Of a stretch of DNA of 64,000 nt, positions 1 to 9,569 are shown piece by piece. Both the position numbers and the translations under genes were made by a program. The notes under the pieces were generated by a model that saw nothing but the letters and a program-made list of their open reading frames with translations, made no database searches and was not told the origin of the DNA. Each line of letters starts with the position of its first letter. Positions within the stretch are counted from its first letter, which is position 1. This DNA comes from Vibrio cincinnatiensis DSM 19608 (GTDB lineage: Bacteria > Pseudomonadota > Gammaproteobacteria > Enterobacterales > Vibrionaceae), in contig NZ_FUXB01000006.1 of NCBI RefSeq assembly GCF_900167345.1, positions 62,001-126,000 of the forward strand, given 5' to 3'.

Positions 1-1803
1 CGGATAACCGCTGCGTTCCACCAAGGTGAGCTGTGTCGCATCAATATGGTGCTCACTGGCATAGTCGCGCAAACGACAGTCGGTATTTACTTGGCAACCG
101 CATTCTAGGCAGCGACTGGCTTCTAATTGCGCCGCATTTCTTCCTGGGTCAAGCTCCACTTCGGCAAAATTTTTACGGCGGTATAAGCTTGGAAGATGTG
201 GAAATTGCACTCTTCTCTGAATGGCTTCAAAGCGATATTCATTGCGTTTAACAAGGTTGAGTGAAGGAGCTTTACGGCTGGCAAATATTTTTTGCTGAGG
301 ATTGAGACCTAAGATTAAGCGATGGGCAATGGCTTCTGCGGCTTGTTTTCCATCAGCAATCGCTTCAATTGCCGTGGCAGGGCCGCGACGGAAATCGCCA
401 ATGGAGAACACATTGTGATAGTGATGCAGTGTTTCAGGATCGACACAAGCGGTGTGTGACTGGGTGAGTGGAACGTGTGCTTTTTGCCCGTTAAAAAGTT
501 GAAGATCTGGCTGTTGGGACAAAGCGGCAATCACAGTATCAAAGGCTTGTTCGTAGACTTCTTCCGTCGGGATGGGTTTACGTCGCCCAGAGCTATCCGC
601 TTCTCCTAATGTCATCCTTTGCAGCCGGATTGCTCGGACATGGCCTTGTTCATCCGCGAGGTTTTCTAATGGACGGGTAAGAAAGCAGAAGGTGACACCC
701 TCATGGTCAGCCTCTTGAATTTCATACGCTTCTGCTGGCATTTCATCCAGAGTTCGTCGATAAAATAGCGTGACTTTCGCCCCAAGCCGAACCGCGGTTC
801 GGGCGCAGTCAATCGCTGTATTGCCCCCACCGATAATGGCGACGTTTTTTCCCGTTTTTAAGCGCTGGAATGTTGCTGCATCTTTTAGGTAGTCTGCGCC
901 CAGATAGCACCCAGATAATTGACTTCCCGGGTAGTGAGCAGTTACCGCTTTGGTTGCGCCTATTGCTAGGCAAACAGCATCATATTCTTGTTCTAATTGA
1001 GCAAGAGAAAAATCTTTCCCAATGGTTTGGTTGCATAACAGTGTCATGCCAGTTTGCAGTAGTATGGCTATCTCTTGGTCGAGTACTTGTTTGGGTAATC
1101 GATACTCAGGAATGCCATAGCGCAGCCACCCTCCCGCTTGTGGCATGCTTTCAAATAAGGTGACGGAAAATCCCATTAAACGTAAGTAGTAACCGCAGGC
1201 GAGCCCTGCAGGCCCAGCACCCACAATAGCAATGTGCTTACCATTATCTGGCATCATTGAGGGGGCCTGAGAGGGTGTAGTTAAATCGAGATCGGCAGCA
1301 TGGCGTTTTAATTGACGTATAGCGATGGGTTCATCGACTAAACTACGCCGACATTCGGTTTCGCAAAAAGCGGGGCAAACCCGACCAATCGAAGCGGGTA
1401 GGGGTAAATGACGTTTAATGATAGCGACGGCTTGCTGAGGTTCACCTTGTGCAATGTGATGTAAATATGCCTGAATATCAACATGAGCTGGGCAAGCCTG
1501 TTGACAAGGGGCTTCACAATCGGCGGTGTGCTCTGTCAGAATCGCTTGCAAGGCTGTTTGGCGAAGTTGATAGAGGGCTGGAGTATGCGTTTCAATCTGC
1601 ATTTGTGGCCGTAGTAGGGTTTCACAGGCTCGAATAATGCCAAGTTTCTGTTCTTCCACAACGCATAAATTGCAGTGCTTTTTGCCCATTTGATGGCTGG
1701 CTGCACAGAGTTGTGGCACCTCTATTTCTAGAGACTGTAAAAATTGAAGAAGAGAAAGCCCCGCTTGGTAAGGGAAAGGTTGACCATTAACGACCACGTG
1801 CAT
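1..1803 (-). CDS. 2Fe-2S/GltD-like FAD-NAD(P) oxidoreductase (partial, runs off the left edge)
   Basis: The reading frame is open from an ATG at 1803 down to base 1, giving 601 codons without a stop, so the 3' end lies outside the window. Residues 1-75 form a ferredoxin-like 2Fe-2S domain with Cys33, Cys44, Cys47 and Cys60. Residues 90-170 carry the cysteine pattern of the glutamate synthase small-subunit family (C96, C100, C104; C143, C147, C151), followed by the dinucleotide-binding motif GAGPAG near 195-200. A late motif GDFRRGPATAIEAIADGK is typical of GltD-like FAD enzymes, and another cysteine cluster (CLECGC) follows. The fusion of a 2Fe-2S domain to a GltD module is usual for electron-transfer subunits of formate dehydrogenases and related molybdoenzymes; the partner would lie to the left of the window. 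The exact substrate is inferred, not seen. Confidence 0.82.
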   Translation of the reverse strand, partial: MHVVVNGQPFPYQAGLSLLQFLQSLEIEVPQLCAASHQMGKKHCNLCVVEEQKLGIIRACETLLRPQMQIETHTPALYQLRQTALQAILTEHTADCEAPCQQACPAHVDIQAYLHHIAQGEPQQAVAIIKRHLPLPASIGRVCPAFCETECRRSLVDEPIAIRQLKRHAADLDLTTPSQAPSMMPDNGKHIAIVGAGPAGLACGYYLRLMGFSVTLFESMPQAGGWLRYGIPEYRLPKQVLDQEIAILLQTGMTLLCNQTIGKDFSLAQLEQEYDAVCLAIGATKAVTAHYPGSQLSGCYLGADYLKDAATFQRLKTGKNVAIIGGGNTAIDCARTAVRLGAKVTLFYRRTLDEMPAEAYEIQEADHEGVTFCFLTRPLENLADEQGHVRAIRLQRMTLGEADSSGRRKPIPTEEVYEQAFDTVIAALSQQPDLQLFNGQKAHVPLTQSHTACVDPETLHHYHNVFSIGDFRRGPATAIEAIADGKQAAEAIAHRLILGLNPQQKIFASRKAPSLNLVKRNEYRFEAIQRRVQFPHLPSLYRRKNFAEVELDPGRNAAQLEASRCLECGCQVNTDCRLRDYASEHHIDATQLTLVERSGYP

Positions 1804-2020
1804 AAACACCTCATCAGCGCGAATAAGCGCAGGTTGGTTGGCTGAGTTGTTAGGGGAGATGATGAAAAATCGGGTATTTTCACTCCTCAATAAAGCCATA
1901 AAAACTCTGTGGTTATCGAACAGTATAGGGAATGTTAGCGATGATTCCTACGACTTAGCTCGCAATTTATGTGCAACATCCATTTTGTGTATGTAAGGGT
2001 TTTAAGGGGTTATAGATAAA

Positions 2021-2050
2021 TTGACAGGTGGTTGATAGTTTTCTTATTTA
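2021..2050 (+). promoter_or_regulatory. sigma-70-type promoter candidate for the PAP2 phosphatase gene
   Basis: TTGACA at 2021-2026 and TATTTA at 2045-2050 are separated by 18 bases, and the coding start follows 42 bases later. Found by eye only. Confidence 0.5.
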
Positions 2051-2091
2051 ACCTGACTACACTGGGCTAAAAAATGAAAAAGGAGAAGACA

Positions 2092-2853
2092 ATGGTTCTG
2101 ATGCCGCCATTATTGAGTCGTCAAGTGGGCTTATGGCTACTTATTGGATTCCTATTGGTGCTTATTCCGATCACGGCGGTATCGTCATCGGTAAATTGGT
2201 TAGATCTCGATCCAGCAGGGCTGACTCGATTTTTTTCGGTATTGACACAAACGGCAGGGAAAGAAGGATTTGTCATTACATTAATGCTCCTTATCTTTTG
2301 GACGTACTGGCGAGCACCTAACTTTCGCCACCAATGGCTGAATCATGGTATTCAGCTAGCGCTGTTATTATCATTCACCATGGTAGCTAAGGTTGGCCTA
2401 AAACAGGTGACGCATAGCCCACGGCCTTATACTGAAGTGATGGTACAGCGGTTAATCATTCCTTCGGAAGAACATTTTTATCGCTTGGATCACCAACAGC
2501 AAGAGGCGGCTGTTACATTAATGGCTGAAAAAGTTTCACCTTATCGTCTTTTGGCTTGGCAGCAAGAAAGAGATTTTTCTTTTCCATCTGGACATACGGC
2601 GTTTGCGGTTGCTTGTTTGCTCTTTTTTGGCGGTTTATTACTGGAACAAAAGCGCTGGGTGAGTGTCGCCGCCCTTTTTAGCTGGAGTGTGATGGTTGGC
2701 CTTTCTCGTTTATGGCTTGGAATGCACCGCCCTGAGGATTTATGGGGGGCGGCTATCTTGGTGGGTGTTTTCTATGTGTGTATCCCAAGGCGATACCCAG
2801 GGTTAGAGCGAGCGATCTCTTTGATATTACGAATGAAAAAGAAAATGGGCTGA
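2092..2853 (+). CDS. pgpB: PAP2-family phosphatase, PgpB-like
   Basis: A 253-residue membrane phosphatase close in length to E. coli PgpB, which dephosphorylates phosphatidylglycerol phosphate and undecaprenyl pyrophosphate at the inner membrane. All three PAP2 motifs are present: K-x6-RP (KQVTHSPRP), PSGHT, and SR-x5-H-x3-D (SRLWLGMHRPED). Several hydrophobic helices surround them. The ATG at 2092 is chosen because AGGAG lies six bases upstream at 2081-2085; an earlier in-frame ATG at 2074 has no ribosome site. The gene stands alone, with its own promoter candidate and a terminator that overlaps its stop codon. Confidence 0.85.
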   Translation: MVLMPPLLSRQVGLWLLIGFLLVLIPITAVSSSVNWLDLDPAGLTRFFSVLTQTAGKEGFVITLMLLIFWTYWRAPNFRHQWLNHGIQLALLLSFTMVAKVGLKQVTHSPRPYTEVMVQRLIIPSEEHFYRLDHQQQEAAVTLMAEKVSPYRLLAWQQERDFSFPSGHTAFAVACLLFFGGLLLEQKRWVSVAALFSWSVMVGLSRLWLGMHRPEDLWGAAILVGVFYVCIPRRYPGLERAISLILRMKKKMG

Positions 2854-2869
2854 AGCCCATTTTCTTTTT
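2842..2869. terminator. bidirectional intrinsic terminator
   Basis: A perfect 9-bp stem (AAAATGGGC / GCCCATTTT) with a TGAA loop is followed by CTTTTT on the plus strand. The reverse strand also has a T tract, so it can end both the pgpB-like gene and the convergent DUF445 gene. Confidence 0.85.
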
Positions 2870-2890
2870 ATGAGAATGACGTCTGAGGTG

Positions 2891-3595
2891 TTATGGAATT
2901 AAGGTGGCAAGAATCCCAATCATGCCCCCAAAGACTCCCCCCCAAACAACTAACCAGCCAAGATGCTGTTTAATCATCGCTTGAACCATCTCTTTAACTA
3001 ACTGTGGGGTTAATTCGTTCAAGCGTTGGTTGATGATGTTTTCAATATTGATTTTGATTTCATCAAGCATCGCTGGTGATTCCAGTTGAGTTTTTAATGC
3101 TTGTTTGACGGAATCACTTTGGCTTATCTGAACCATAGAGGCTTGCATCTTTTCTACGAAGGGTTGCTTAAGGGGTTGTAATACCTCTGATCCGCCAAAC
3201 ATAGCTAGCATACCACCAAAGGAAGAGTGTTGGATGACGTCAACCAGTGAGTCAAAGGTTGGGTTGAAATCAACCTGAGCGATGACGGGTTCAAGGTCAA
3301 GCGCTTGATTGCTGCTCATTTCTTGATTTAAAAAACGGTCAATATTGGCGTCGGTAAAGAACTCTTCCATCATTAATCGTTTAATTGCGGCTTTGAAATC
3401 TTCAAAACGAGCGGGAATAACCCCCGATCCATATAAACCGGGCACTTTTTCAAACAGCATATGAATGGCTAACCAGTTCGTGATTGCACCGGAAAAAGCA
3501 AATAAGCCCGCATTAAACAGGATAGGTAGGCTTAAGTAGTAGCCGATAGTCAGTAACAGTAAAGCAATGAGGTTTGTGATAATACTTTTGTTCAT
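2891..3595 (-). CDS. DUF445 family membrane protein
   Basis: A 234-residue protein with hydrophobic segments at about residues 5-45 and at the extreme C-terminus (WLVVWGGVFGGMIGIL), separated by a long amphipathic soluble part. The N-terminal motif GAITNWLAIHMLFEK followed by GLYGSGVIPARFEDF is typical of the DUF445/YjiN-like family. The biochemical role of the family is not established. It lies downstream of the ABC exporter on the same strand with a 126-base gap that holds a small hairpin, so it may be cotranscribed or independent. Confidence 0.75.
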   Translation of the reverse strand: MNKSIITNLIALLLLTIGYYLSLPILFNAGLFAFSGAITNWLAIHMLFEKVPGLYGSGVIPARFEDFKAAIKRLMMEEFFTDANIDRFLNQEMSSNQALDLEPVIAQVDFNPTFDSLVDVIQHSSFGGMLAMFGGSEVLQPLKQPFVEKMQASMVQISQSDSVKQALKTQLESPAMLDEIKINIENIINQRLNELTPQLVKEMVQAMIKQHLGWLVVWGGVFGGMIGILATLIP

Positions 3596-3673
3596 GATGA
3601 CTTCAATGGGATATCAAACAGTAAGGTAAATAGAAGAGAGTAATAGTAAGAGAAAATGCCAAAGCAGGGAAGA

Positions 3674-3693
3674 GCCAGCACCAGCGTGCTGGC
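3674..3693 (-). terminator. hairpin between the ABC exporter and the DUF445 gene
   Basis: GCCAGCAC / GTGCTGGC form a perfect 8-bp stem with a four-base loop just after the ABC transporter stop on the minus strand. No proper T tract follows, so termination is uncertain; it may only attenuate or protect an end. Confidence 0.4.
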
Positions 3694-3721
3694 CGTATGA
3701 TTTGGTTTGAATGAGTACCGA

Positions 3722-5569
3722 TTAGGTGAGGTTCTCTTTCGAATCTCTCCCAATAAAGCCTCCTGTCTGGTGGGCCCATAGTTGAGCGTAGATACCATTT
3801 TGATTGATTAATGCTTGGTGGGTGCCTTGCTCTACGATTTTGCCTTTATCTAATACGATGAGTCGATCCATCGCTGCAATCGTTGAAAGCCGATGAGCAA
3901 TAGCAATGACGGTTTTTCCTTGCATCAGTTCATTGAGGCTTTCTTGGATAGCCGCTTCTACTTCAGAATCCAATGCGGAGGTTGCTTCATCTAACACAAG
4001 TAATGGCGCATCTTTGAGTAAAACTCGGGAGATAGCTATTCGCTGGCGTTGTCCACCAGACAGTTTGACGCCTCTCTCTCCCACTTGCGCGTCATAACCC
4101 GTGTTACCATACGCATCGGTTAATGTTTCAATAAACTCGTGTGCATGAGCTTGCATCGCTGCGCTGCGCATCGCTTCATCATTGGCAGTGGGGTTACTGT
4201 AGAGAATATTGTCTCGAATAGAACGATGCAGTAATGACGTGTCTTGTGTCACCATCCCGATGGCACCGCGCAAGGAGTCTTGGGTAACCTCAGCAATATT
4301 TTGCCCATCAATTTTAATGGTTCCACCTTCAACATCATGAAAACGTAGTAATAAGTTAACTAAGGTTGACTTCCCTGCCCCAGAACGGCCAACTAACCCG
4401 ACTTTCTCCCCCGGCTTAATGGTCAAGTTAAGGTGATTAATCACCTCTTTACTTTCTCCGTAATGGAAGCTGACATCTGAAAATTCAATACGACCCTCTG
4501 TTACGTTGAGATCGGACGCATGAGGGGCATCTTCAATGGTGATCGGCTTTGAGAGCATTGTCATGCCATCGACCACGGTGCCCATGTTTTCAAATAGTGC
4601 CCCCACTTCCCACATAATCCATTTCGACATCCCGTTAATTCGCAGTGCAAGGCTGATAGCAATCGCAATGGCTCCCACACTGATGGCGCTGATTGACCAT
4701 AAATAGATAGATATCGCAGCAATGATAAAAACTAAAAAGTAATTAGCGATTTCTACCCAGATATTAAACCCAGAGACCAAACGCATCTGGCGGTAAACGG
4801 TGTCTAAAAAGCCGTTCATTCCTTCTTCTGCATAATCGGTTTCACGTCGGCTGTGTGAAAACAGTTTGACAGTCATGATATTGGTATAACTGTCCACAAT
4901 TCGCCCTGTCATCATGGAACGAGCATCGGCTTGTTCGCTTGATACTTGTTTTAATTTGGGGATGTAGTAGAGCTGAATCGTGATATAAGCCGATAACCAA
5001 AGCAGCATGGGAAGCATTAAGCGCCAATCTGCTTGAGCGAGCATTACCAACATGGCTGAAAAATAGACGATCACATAAACAAAAACATCTAGGGTTTTCA
5101 TCACTGTTTCACGAACCGACAGTGCGGTTTGCATCACTTTCGTGGCAATTCGGCCTGAGAATTCATCTTGATAAAAAGAGAGGCTTTGTTTTAACAAATA
5201 GCGGTGAGCCAACCAGCGAATCGACATCGGGTAGTTGCCCAGTAGTGTTTGGTGAATGAGCAACGAATAAACTGAAATGAGCAGGGGCATCCCGACCAAA
5301 AGGAGCAGAGCGAGCCCCATTAAAGTATTGCGGTTATCCGTGAAAAAATGATCAGGATGACTGCTAGAGAGCCAATCTACTAATTGGCCCATAAAACCAA
5401 AAAGAGACACTTCAATAATGGCGATTAAGGTGCTTAGTAATGCCATGATCATTAAAGGCTTTTCATACCCTTTCGTGTAGTGGCGGCAAAATGCCCACAA
5501 GGTATTCGGAGGACGTTGTGGGGTTGCTTTGGGGAAAGCTTCGGTAAAGCTTTCAAATCGTTTATACAT
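3722..5569 (-). CDS. ABC exporter, fused membrane and ATPase domains (MsbA/multidrug type)
   Basis: 615 residues: an N-terminal six-helix membrane domain (about 35-330) and a C-terminal nucleotide-binding domain (about 360-600). Walker A reads GRSGAGKST, the signature LSGGQRQR lies near 503, Walker B is LLVLDEAT, and the H-loop is AHRLST. This is a half-transporter that works as a dimer in the inner membrane to export lipids, drugs or peptides; the substrate cannot be read from sequence. The ATG at 5569 is followed by a hydrophilic leader before helix 1. It lies upstream of the DUF445 gene and downstream of glgX on the same strand, but the intergenic hairpins argue for separate transcripts. 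Confidence 0.85.
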   Translation of the reverse strand: MYKRFESFTEAFPKATPQRPPNTLWAFCRHYTKGYEKPLMIMALLSTLIAIIEVSLFGFMGQLVDWLSSSHPDHFFTDNRNTLMGLALLLLVGMPLLISVYSLLIHQTLLGNYPMSIRWLAHRYLLKQSLSFYQDEFSGRIATKVMQTALSVRETVMKTLDVFVYVIVYFSAMLVMLAQADWRLMLPMLLWLSAYITIQLYYIPKLKQVSSEQADARSMMTGRIVDSYTNIMTVKLFSHSRRETDYAEEGMNGFLDTVYRQMRLVSGFNIWVEIANYFLVFIIAAISIYLWSISAISVGAIAIAISLALRINGMSKWIMWEVGALFENMGTVVDGMTMLSKPITIEDAPHASDLNVTEGRIEFSDVSFHYGESKEVINHLNLTIKPGEKVGLVGRSGAGKSTLVNLLLRFHDVEGGTIKIDGQNIAEVTQDSLRGAIGMVTQDTSLLHRSIRDNILYSNPTANDEAMRSAAMQAHAHEFIETLTDAYGNTGYDAQVGERGVKLSGGQRQRIAISRVLLKDAPLLVLDEATSALDSEVEAAIQESLNELMQGKTVIAIAHRLSTIAAMDRLIVLDKGKIVEQGTHQALINQNGIYAQLWAHQTGGFIGRDSKENLT

Positions 5570-5734
5570 GGGAAACCCTTATTGAACTCTGCGAAAGAGT
5601 CATTAATAGGAATAATAAAAGCAGAGGAAGAGTTGTTATAACAGAAGTATCGGTTGATATCAAAATGGTAACATACAGAGAAAAGAAAGCCTGAAACTCA
5701 GTGCGAAAGCGTTTTGAGTGTGAGCACAGTGCGG

Positions 5735-5769
5735 CTCTCAGAAAACCCATGAGTTAGGTTCTCTGAGAG
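5735..5769 (-). terminator. hairpin after glgX
   Basis: CTCTCAGAAAACC and GGTTCTCTGAGAG pair over 13 bp with one mismatch around a nine-base loop, ten bases beyond the glgX stop. No T tract, so a strong 3'-end hairpin more than a classic intrinsic terminator. Confidence 0.5.
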
Positions 5770-5778
5770 GGCGAGAGT

Positions 5779-7755
5779 TTAATGCTTAGCGCATTTCTTT
5801 TTCGGTTGACAGTGTAAAATCGCCATAGAGACGGGAAGTTGCAAGACTTCACCTTTAGCCGTGTCTTTATGAACGGTACGCATATTGGTATCGCAAATAA
5901 CACACCATTCTTGATTATGATCGCTTGGTAAAGTGAACCGAGCGGTGGCATTGGTTTGGTTGATCAAATAAAGTAACTCTTGGCCATCTTCACCAATACC
6001 GATATGCAATGCGACGGAACTGACTTGATTCCAATCATCTTGCTCCATTAAGGTTCCATCATTACGACGCCAAAACACGCGGTTAGAGTTGCGGGTTTCA
6101 CCACTAAAAGCACGAATAAAAGGCACCATATAACGCTGACGGGCGGTGATCATCTCTGATAACCATTGCCTAAAGTAGTGCTTACGTTCAGTCAAATGCC
6201 AGTTAAGCCAACTGATTTCATTGTCTTGACAATAGGCATTATTATTTCCTAACTGAGTGTGTGAAACCACATCAGCAGTAAGAATATGAGGAATACCAAA
6301 GGCAAAGAGCAAACTTGCCATAAAGTTACGCTTTTGTTTTTCACGGATGGTGCGGATCACCATATTATCGGTATCACCTTCCACTCCATAGTTATCAGAG
6401 CGATTGTCTCCGTGACCATCTCTGTTTTGTTCGCCGTTGGCCTCATTATGCTTATGTTTGTATGAAACGAGATCTTGTAATGTGAAGCCATCATGATAGG
6501 TAATATAGTTTACCGTTAATTTATAAGGCCATAATGATGCACTGTAGAGATCACGAGAGCCCATAATACGAGTGGCAAATTCTTTGAGATAGCCTTGATC
6601 GCCACGCCAAAAACTGCGAGTAATATCTCGTAATTTATCGTTGGTTTCATTCCAGCCAAAAGGGAAATGACCGACTTGATAACCATTAGGGCCAATATCC
6701 CAAGGCTCGGCGATCAACTTGACTTCTCGCAAGAGAGGATCTTGAGCTACAGCTTTAAAGAAAGCGGCTTCTTGGCTGAAATTATCACCATGACGACCCA
6801 GAGTTGCCGCTAAATCGAAACGGAACCCATCGACATGATATTCACTAACCCAGTAGCGCAGAGTATCCATTACAAGGTTCAGCGTTGGTTGATAGGCGAG
6901 ATCTAAGGTATTACCACAGCCAGTGAAATTGGCAAACTGCTGGCCATGTTTTAGGTAGTAATGTGAGTCAAGGGCTTTAAGGTTAAAGATGGGCCCCCCT
7001 TCTCCACCTTCTGCCGTGTGGTTGTAAACCACATCAAGAATGACTTCAATGCCTTGTTTATGGAGTTCACGAATGGCGGTTTTTAGCTCATTGACGGCAT
7101 CCTTGGCAGCATAGCGAGGATCGGGGGCCATAAAAACATAAGGGTTATAGCCCCAGTAATTCACTTTCCCCATTTCTAATAGGTGGGGCTCATGCATACA
7201 GGCGGCAATGGGTAGCAATTGTAGCGTATTAATATTTTGCTCACGGTAAAAGGTCAGCATGGGTTCGCTGATCAGCCCAAGGTAAGTACCTCGTTGGTTC
7301 TTATTTACCTCCGTATGCAGTTTCGTTAAGCCTTTTACGTGCGTTTCAAATAACACCATTTCATCGCGTGGGCGTCTTGGCTTTGTGGTTCCTTGCCAAT
7401 CAAAGCTGGGATCGATAACCACACATTTAGGGAGATCAAAACTTTCCGCTGGCGTCAGAGGAACTTGATAACTCAGCTCATGGTCCAATGCTTTTGCATA
7501 GGGGTCGGACAGGTAAAAAAGCTCGCCCTCTAACTGAGTAATAAAACCATAGCGTTGCCCAGCTTTCACTCCTTTTACATGAGTGTATTGAATTCCTGCA
7601 TATTCATTATCTAATGGGAGAGTTTGATAACTCCCATCCGAATGAAAAAGAGCCAGCAGCAAGTCGGTATCTGCTGGAGCGTAGATTGCAAAATTACATC
7701 CGTCATCATCAAGTGTCGCGCCGAGCGGATACGGCTTAGAGAGCATCAATGTCAT
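5779..7755 (-). CDS. glgX: glycogen debranching enzyme (isoamylase-type GH13)
   Basis: 658 residues, nearly the same length as E. coli GlgX. The N-terminal E-set domain (residues 5-110) precedes a GH13 barrel with all four signature regions: DVVYNHTAE near 241, GFRFDLAA with the nucleophile Asp314, LIAEPWD with the acid/base Glu350, and YHDGFTLQD with Asp422. The enzyme removes alpha-1,6 branches from glycogen or limit dextrins in the cytoplasm. It is divergent from lamB and shares an intergenic region carrying MalT-box-like sites, so it probably belongs to the maltose regulon here and not to a glg operon. Two starts are possible (7755 or 7746); neither has a strong ribosome site. Confidence 0.87.
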   Translation of the reverse strand: MTLMLSKPYPLGATLDDDGCNFAIYAPADTDLLLALFHSDGSYQTLPLDNEYAGIQYTHVKGVKAGQRYGFITQLEGELFYLSDPYAKALDHELSYQVPLTPAESFDLPKCVVIDPSFDWQGTTKPRRPRDEMVLFETHVKGLTKLHTEVNKNQRGTYLGLISEPMLTFYREQNINTLQLLPIAACMHEPHLLEMGKVNYWGYNPYVFMAPDPRYAAKDAVNELKTAIRELHKQGIEVILDVVYNHTAEGGEGGPIFNLKALDSHYYLKHGQQFANFTGCGNTLDLAYQPTLNLVMDTLRYWVSEYHVDGFRFDLAATLGRHGDNFSQEAAFFKAVAQDPLLREVKLIAEPWDIGPNGYQVGHFPFGWNETNDKLRDITRSFWRGDQGYLKEFATRIMGSRDLYSASLWPYKLTVNYITYHDGFTLQDLVSYKHKHNEANGEQNRDGHGDNRSDNYGVEGDTDNMVIRTIREKQKRNFMASLLFAFGIPHILTADVVSHTQLGNNNAYCQDNEISWLNWHLTERKHYFRQWLSEMITARQRYMVPFIRAFSGETRNSNRVFWRRNDGTLMEQDDWNQVSSVALHIGIGEDGQELLYLINQTNATARFTLPSDHNQEWCVICDTNMRTVHKDTAKGEVLQLPVSMAILHCQPKKKCAKH

Positions 7756-7994
7756 GGTAAGTTACCGTTGTTCTTCTTTTTTCAGTCACTGCCTCTTTAA
7801 GTAAAAGGTTTTGTCAGCGTAAGGTCAAGCGCCTTGTCACAAATATTCTCATGTAATTTTCTTTCATCGAAGTCGCTCATTGAGGGCAAAAGAGTGATCA
7901 AAGAGGCACTTTGTAGCGTAAGAAGCTGGAACTCAGTGAGACTACTCCCCCCAATTCCGTGATCAATGGTTTAAAAACACCATACGGTTAAATT

Positions 7995-8100
7995 TCTCCT
8001 CCTTTCTCATCCCCCCTAAATATCGTTAGGGCGGAGGAAGCCATGCCCCTGCGCCTTTAGTAACCTCTTCCACAGTTGAAACAACTGGGGACTCGTCCCA
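7995..8100. promoter_or_regulatory. cluster of MalT-box-like sites between glgX and lamB
   Basis: The MalT consensus is GGGGAKGAGG. Matches by eye: 8005-8014 on the minus strand (9 of 10), 8031-8040 on the plus strand (GCGGAGGAAG, 8 of 10), 8064-8073 minus (GTGGAAGAGG, 8 of 10), 7995-8004 minus (7 of 10) and 8091-8100 minus (7 of 10). Several sites in about 100 bases, in the gap between two maltodextrin genes, is the arrangement expected of a MalT-activated divergent promoter. The rest of the 448-base gap (7756-8203) shows no other gene. Confidence 0.6.
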
Positions 8101-8203
8101 TCTTACCTCTTTTTATCGTTGATTCATTTCTGCCTTTATGAGTTCGATAAAGAGAGTGTGCAAATAGAGTGACATAAGAAAAAACTAAATGGAGTTAACA
8201 ACG

Positions 8204-9475
8204 ATGAAAAAGATAAGTGTAATTGCTGCTGCAGTGGCTGCTTCTTTAGCAGCGGGGTCTGCTTTTGCTGTCGATTTTCACGGCTACATGCGTGCTGGCG
8301 TAGGGGTTAGCGCTGATGGTGGTCAACAAGTTACGTATGAAAAAAATAAAATTGGACGCCTAGGTAACGAAGGTGACACTTATGGTGAAGTTCAGTTAGG
8401 TAAAGAAGTTTATAACAACAATGGAAAAACGTTCTACGTTGATTCTATGTTTGCAATGAGCTCCAACGGTTCTAATGACTGGGAAGGAACGGGTACTAAC
8501 TGTGGTTTGAGCGGAAGCGACCTAAAATGTACTGATGATGTTGAATTTGCACTTCGTCAATTCAATGTTCGTGCTCAAGGTGTTTTAGACTTTGCTCCAG
8601 AAGCCACACTATGGGCGGGTAAACGTTTCTATCAACGTCATGATATTCATATTTCAGACTTCTATTACTGGAATATTTCTGGTTCAGGCGCTGGTATCGA
8701 AGGTATTGAAGCAGGCCCAGGCCGCCTATCTCTAGCTTGGGTTCGTAATGACCGTGGTGATCTCGCTGATACTGGTAACAACGGTGGTGCGGTTAACGTT
8801 AATACACTTGATGCACGTTATGCGGGTATTCCTGTATGGGAAAATGGCTCCTTAGAAGTTGGTATTAACTATGCGCTAGTTCATGATACTGATGCGGCGT
8901 CACAAGCGGCTAAAGATGCTAAAAATGGCGTAATGTTAACGGCTGAATTAACTCAAGGTCTTGCGAGTGGCTTTAACAAAACAGTATTGCAATATGGTAC
9001 AGAAGGCTATTCTAAAGCGTTTGCTTTCTACGGTGACGGTAGCTGGTATGGTGCTGAAGCGAAAAAAGGCGCTAGTGGTTATCGGTTAATCAACTGGGGT
9101 GTGGTTGGCCTTGGCGATAGTTGGGAACTGGGCCATCAATTAGTTTATGGTGTAGGCGAAGAGATGTGGGACGGCCAAGATAAATGGAAAGCCATGTCTG
9201 CCGTTATCCGTCCGGTTTACAAATGGGACGACAATCACAAAACCATTTTTGAAGCTGGCTATGCTGTAGATGATAACGATGGTGCTAAAGATAAATATGG
9301 TAAGTTGACCGTTGCTCAAGCTTGGTCTGCTGGCTCAAGTTTCTGGGCTCGTCCTGAAATTCGTCTTTATGCTTCATATTTAAACAGTGATAAAGCTGAT
9401 AACAGCAACACCTTTGATAATGGTAAGTCAGATGACTCATTCCAGTTTGGTGTTCAAGCTGAAGCATGGTGGTAA
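8204..9475 (+). CDS. lamB: maltoporin, outer-membrane maltodextrin channel
   Basis: The product begins with a clean signal peptide ([22 protein letters not shown]) cut before [10 protein letters not shown], the standard maltoporin mature start. The rest is rich in alternating beta-strand sequence and ends in AEAWW, the aromatic C-terminus recognised by the BAM machinery; E. coli LamB ends in a similar way. The protein forms trimeric 18-stranded pores for maltose and maltodextrins. The ATG at 8204 is preferred over an in-frame ATG at 8189 because GGAG lies at 8191-8194 and the signal peptide starts there. malM follows 94 bases downstream after a hairpin. Confidence 0.93.
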   Translation: MKKISVIAAAVAASLAAGSAFAVDFHGYMRAGVGVSADGGQQVTYEKNKIGRLGNEGDTYGEVQLGKEVYNNNGKTFYVDSMFAMSSNGSNDWEGTGTNCGLSGSDLKCTDDVEFALRQFNVRAQGVLDFAPEATLWAGKRFYQRHDIHISDFYYWNISGSGAGIEGIEAGPGRLSLAWVRNDRGDLADTGNNGGAVNVNTLDARYAGIPVWENGSLEVGINYALVHDTDAASQAAKDAKNGVMLTAELTQGLASGFNKTVLQYGTEGYSKAFAFYGDGSWYGAEAKKGASGYRLINWGVVGLGDSWELGHQLVYGVGEEMWDGQDKWKAMSAVIRPVYKWDDNHKTIFEAGYAVDDNDGAKDKYGKLTVAQAWSAGSSFWARPEIRLYASYLNSDKADNSNTFDNGKSDDSFQFGVQAEAWW

Positions 9476-9510
9476 TGAGCAATAGAGATTAATTTACTGT
9501 CCTAATCAAT

Positions 9511-9540
9511 ACAGCCAGAGTTTCTCTGGCTGTATTCTTT
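9511..9540 (+). terminator. hairpin between lamB and malM
   Basis: A perfect 10-bp stem (ACAGCCAGAG / CTCTGGCTGT) with a TTT loop followed by ATTCTTT. It may end part of the lamB transcript or shield its 3' end, giving less malM than lamB. Confidence 0.6.
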
Positions 9541-9569
9541 CAGCCCTTATTAGATTCCGAGGTGAGAAA

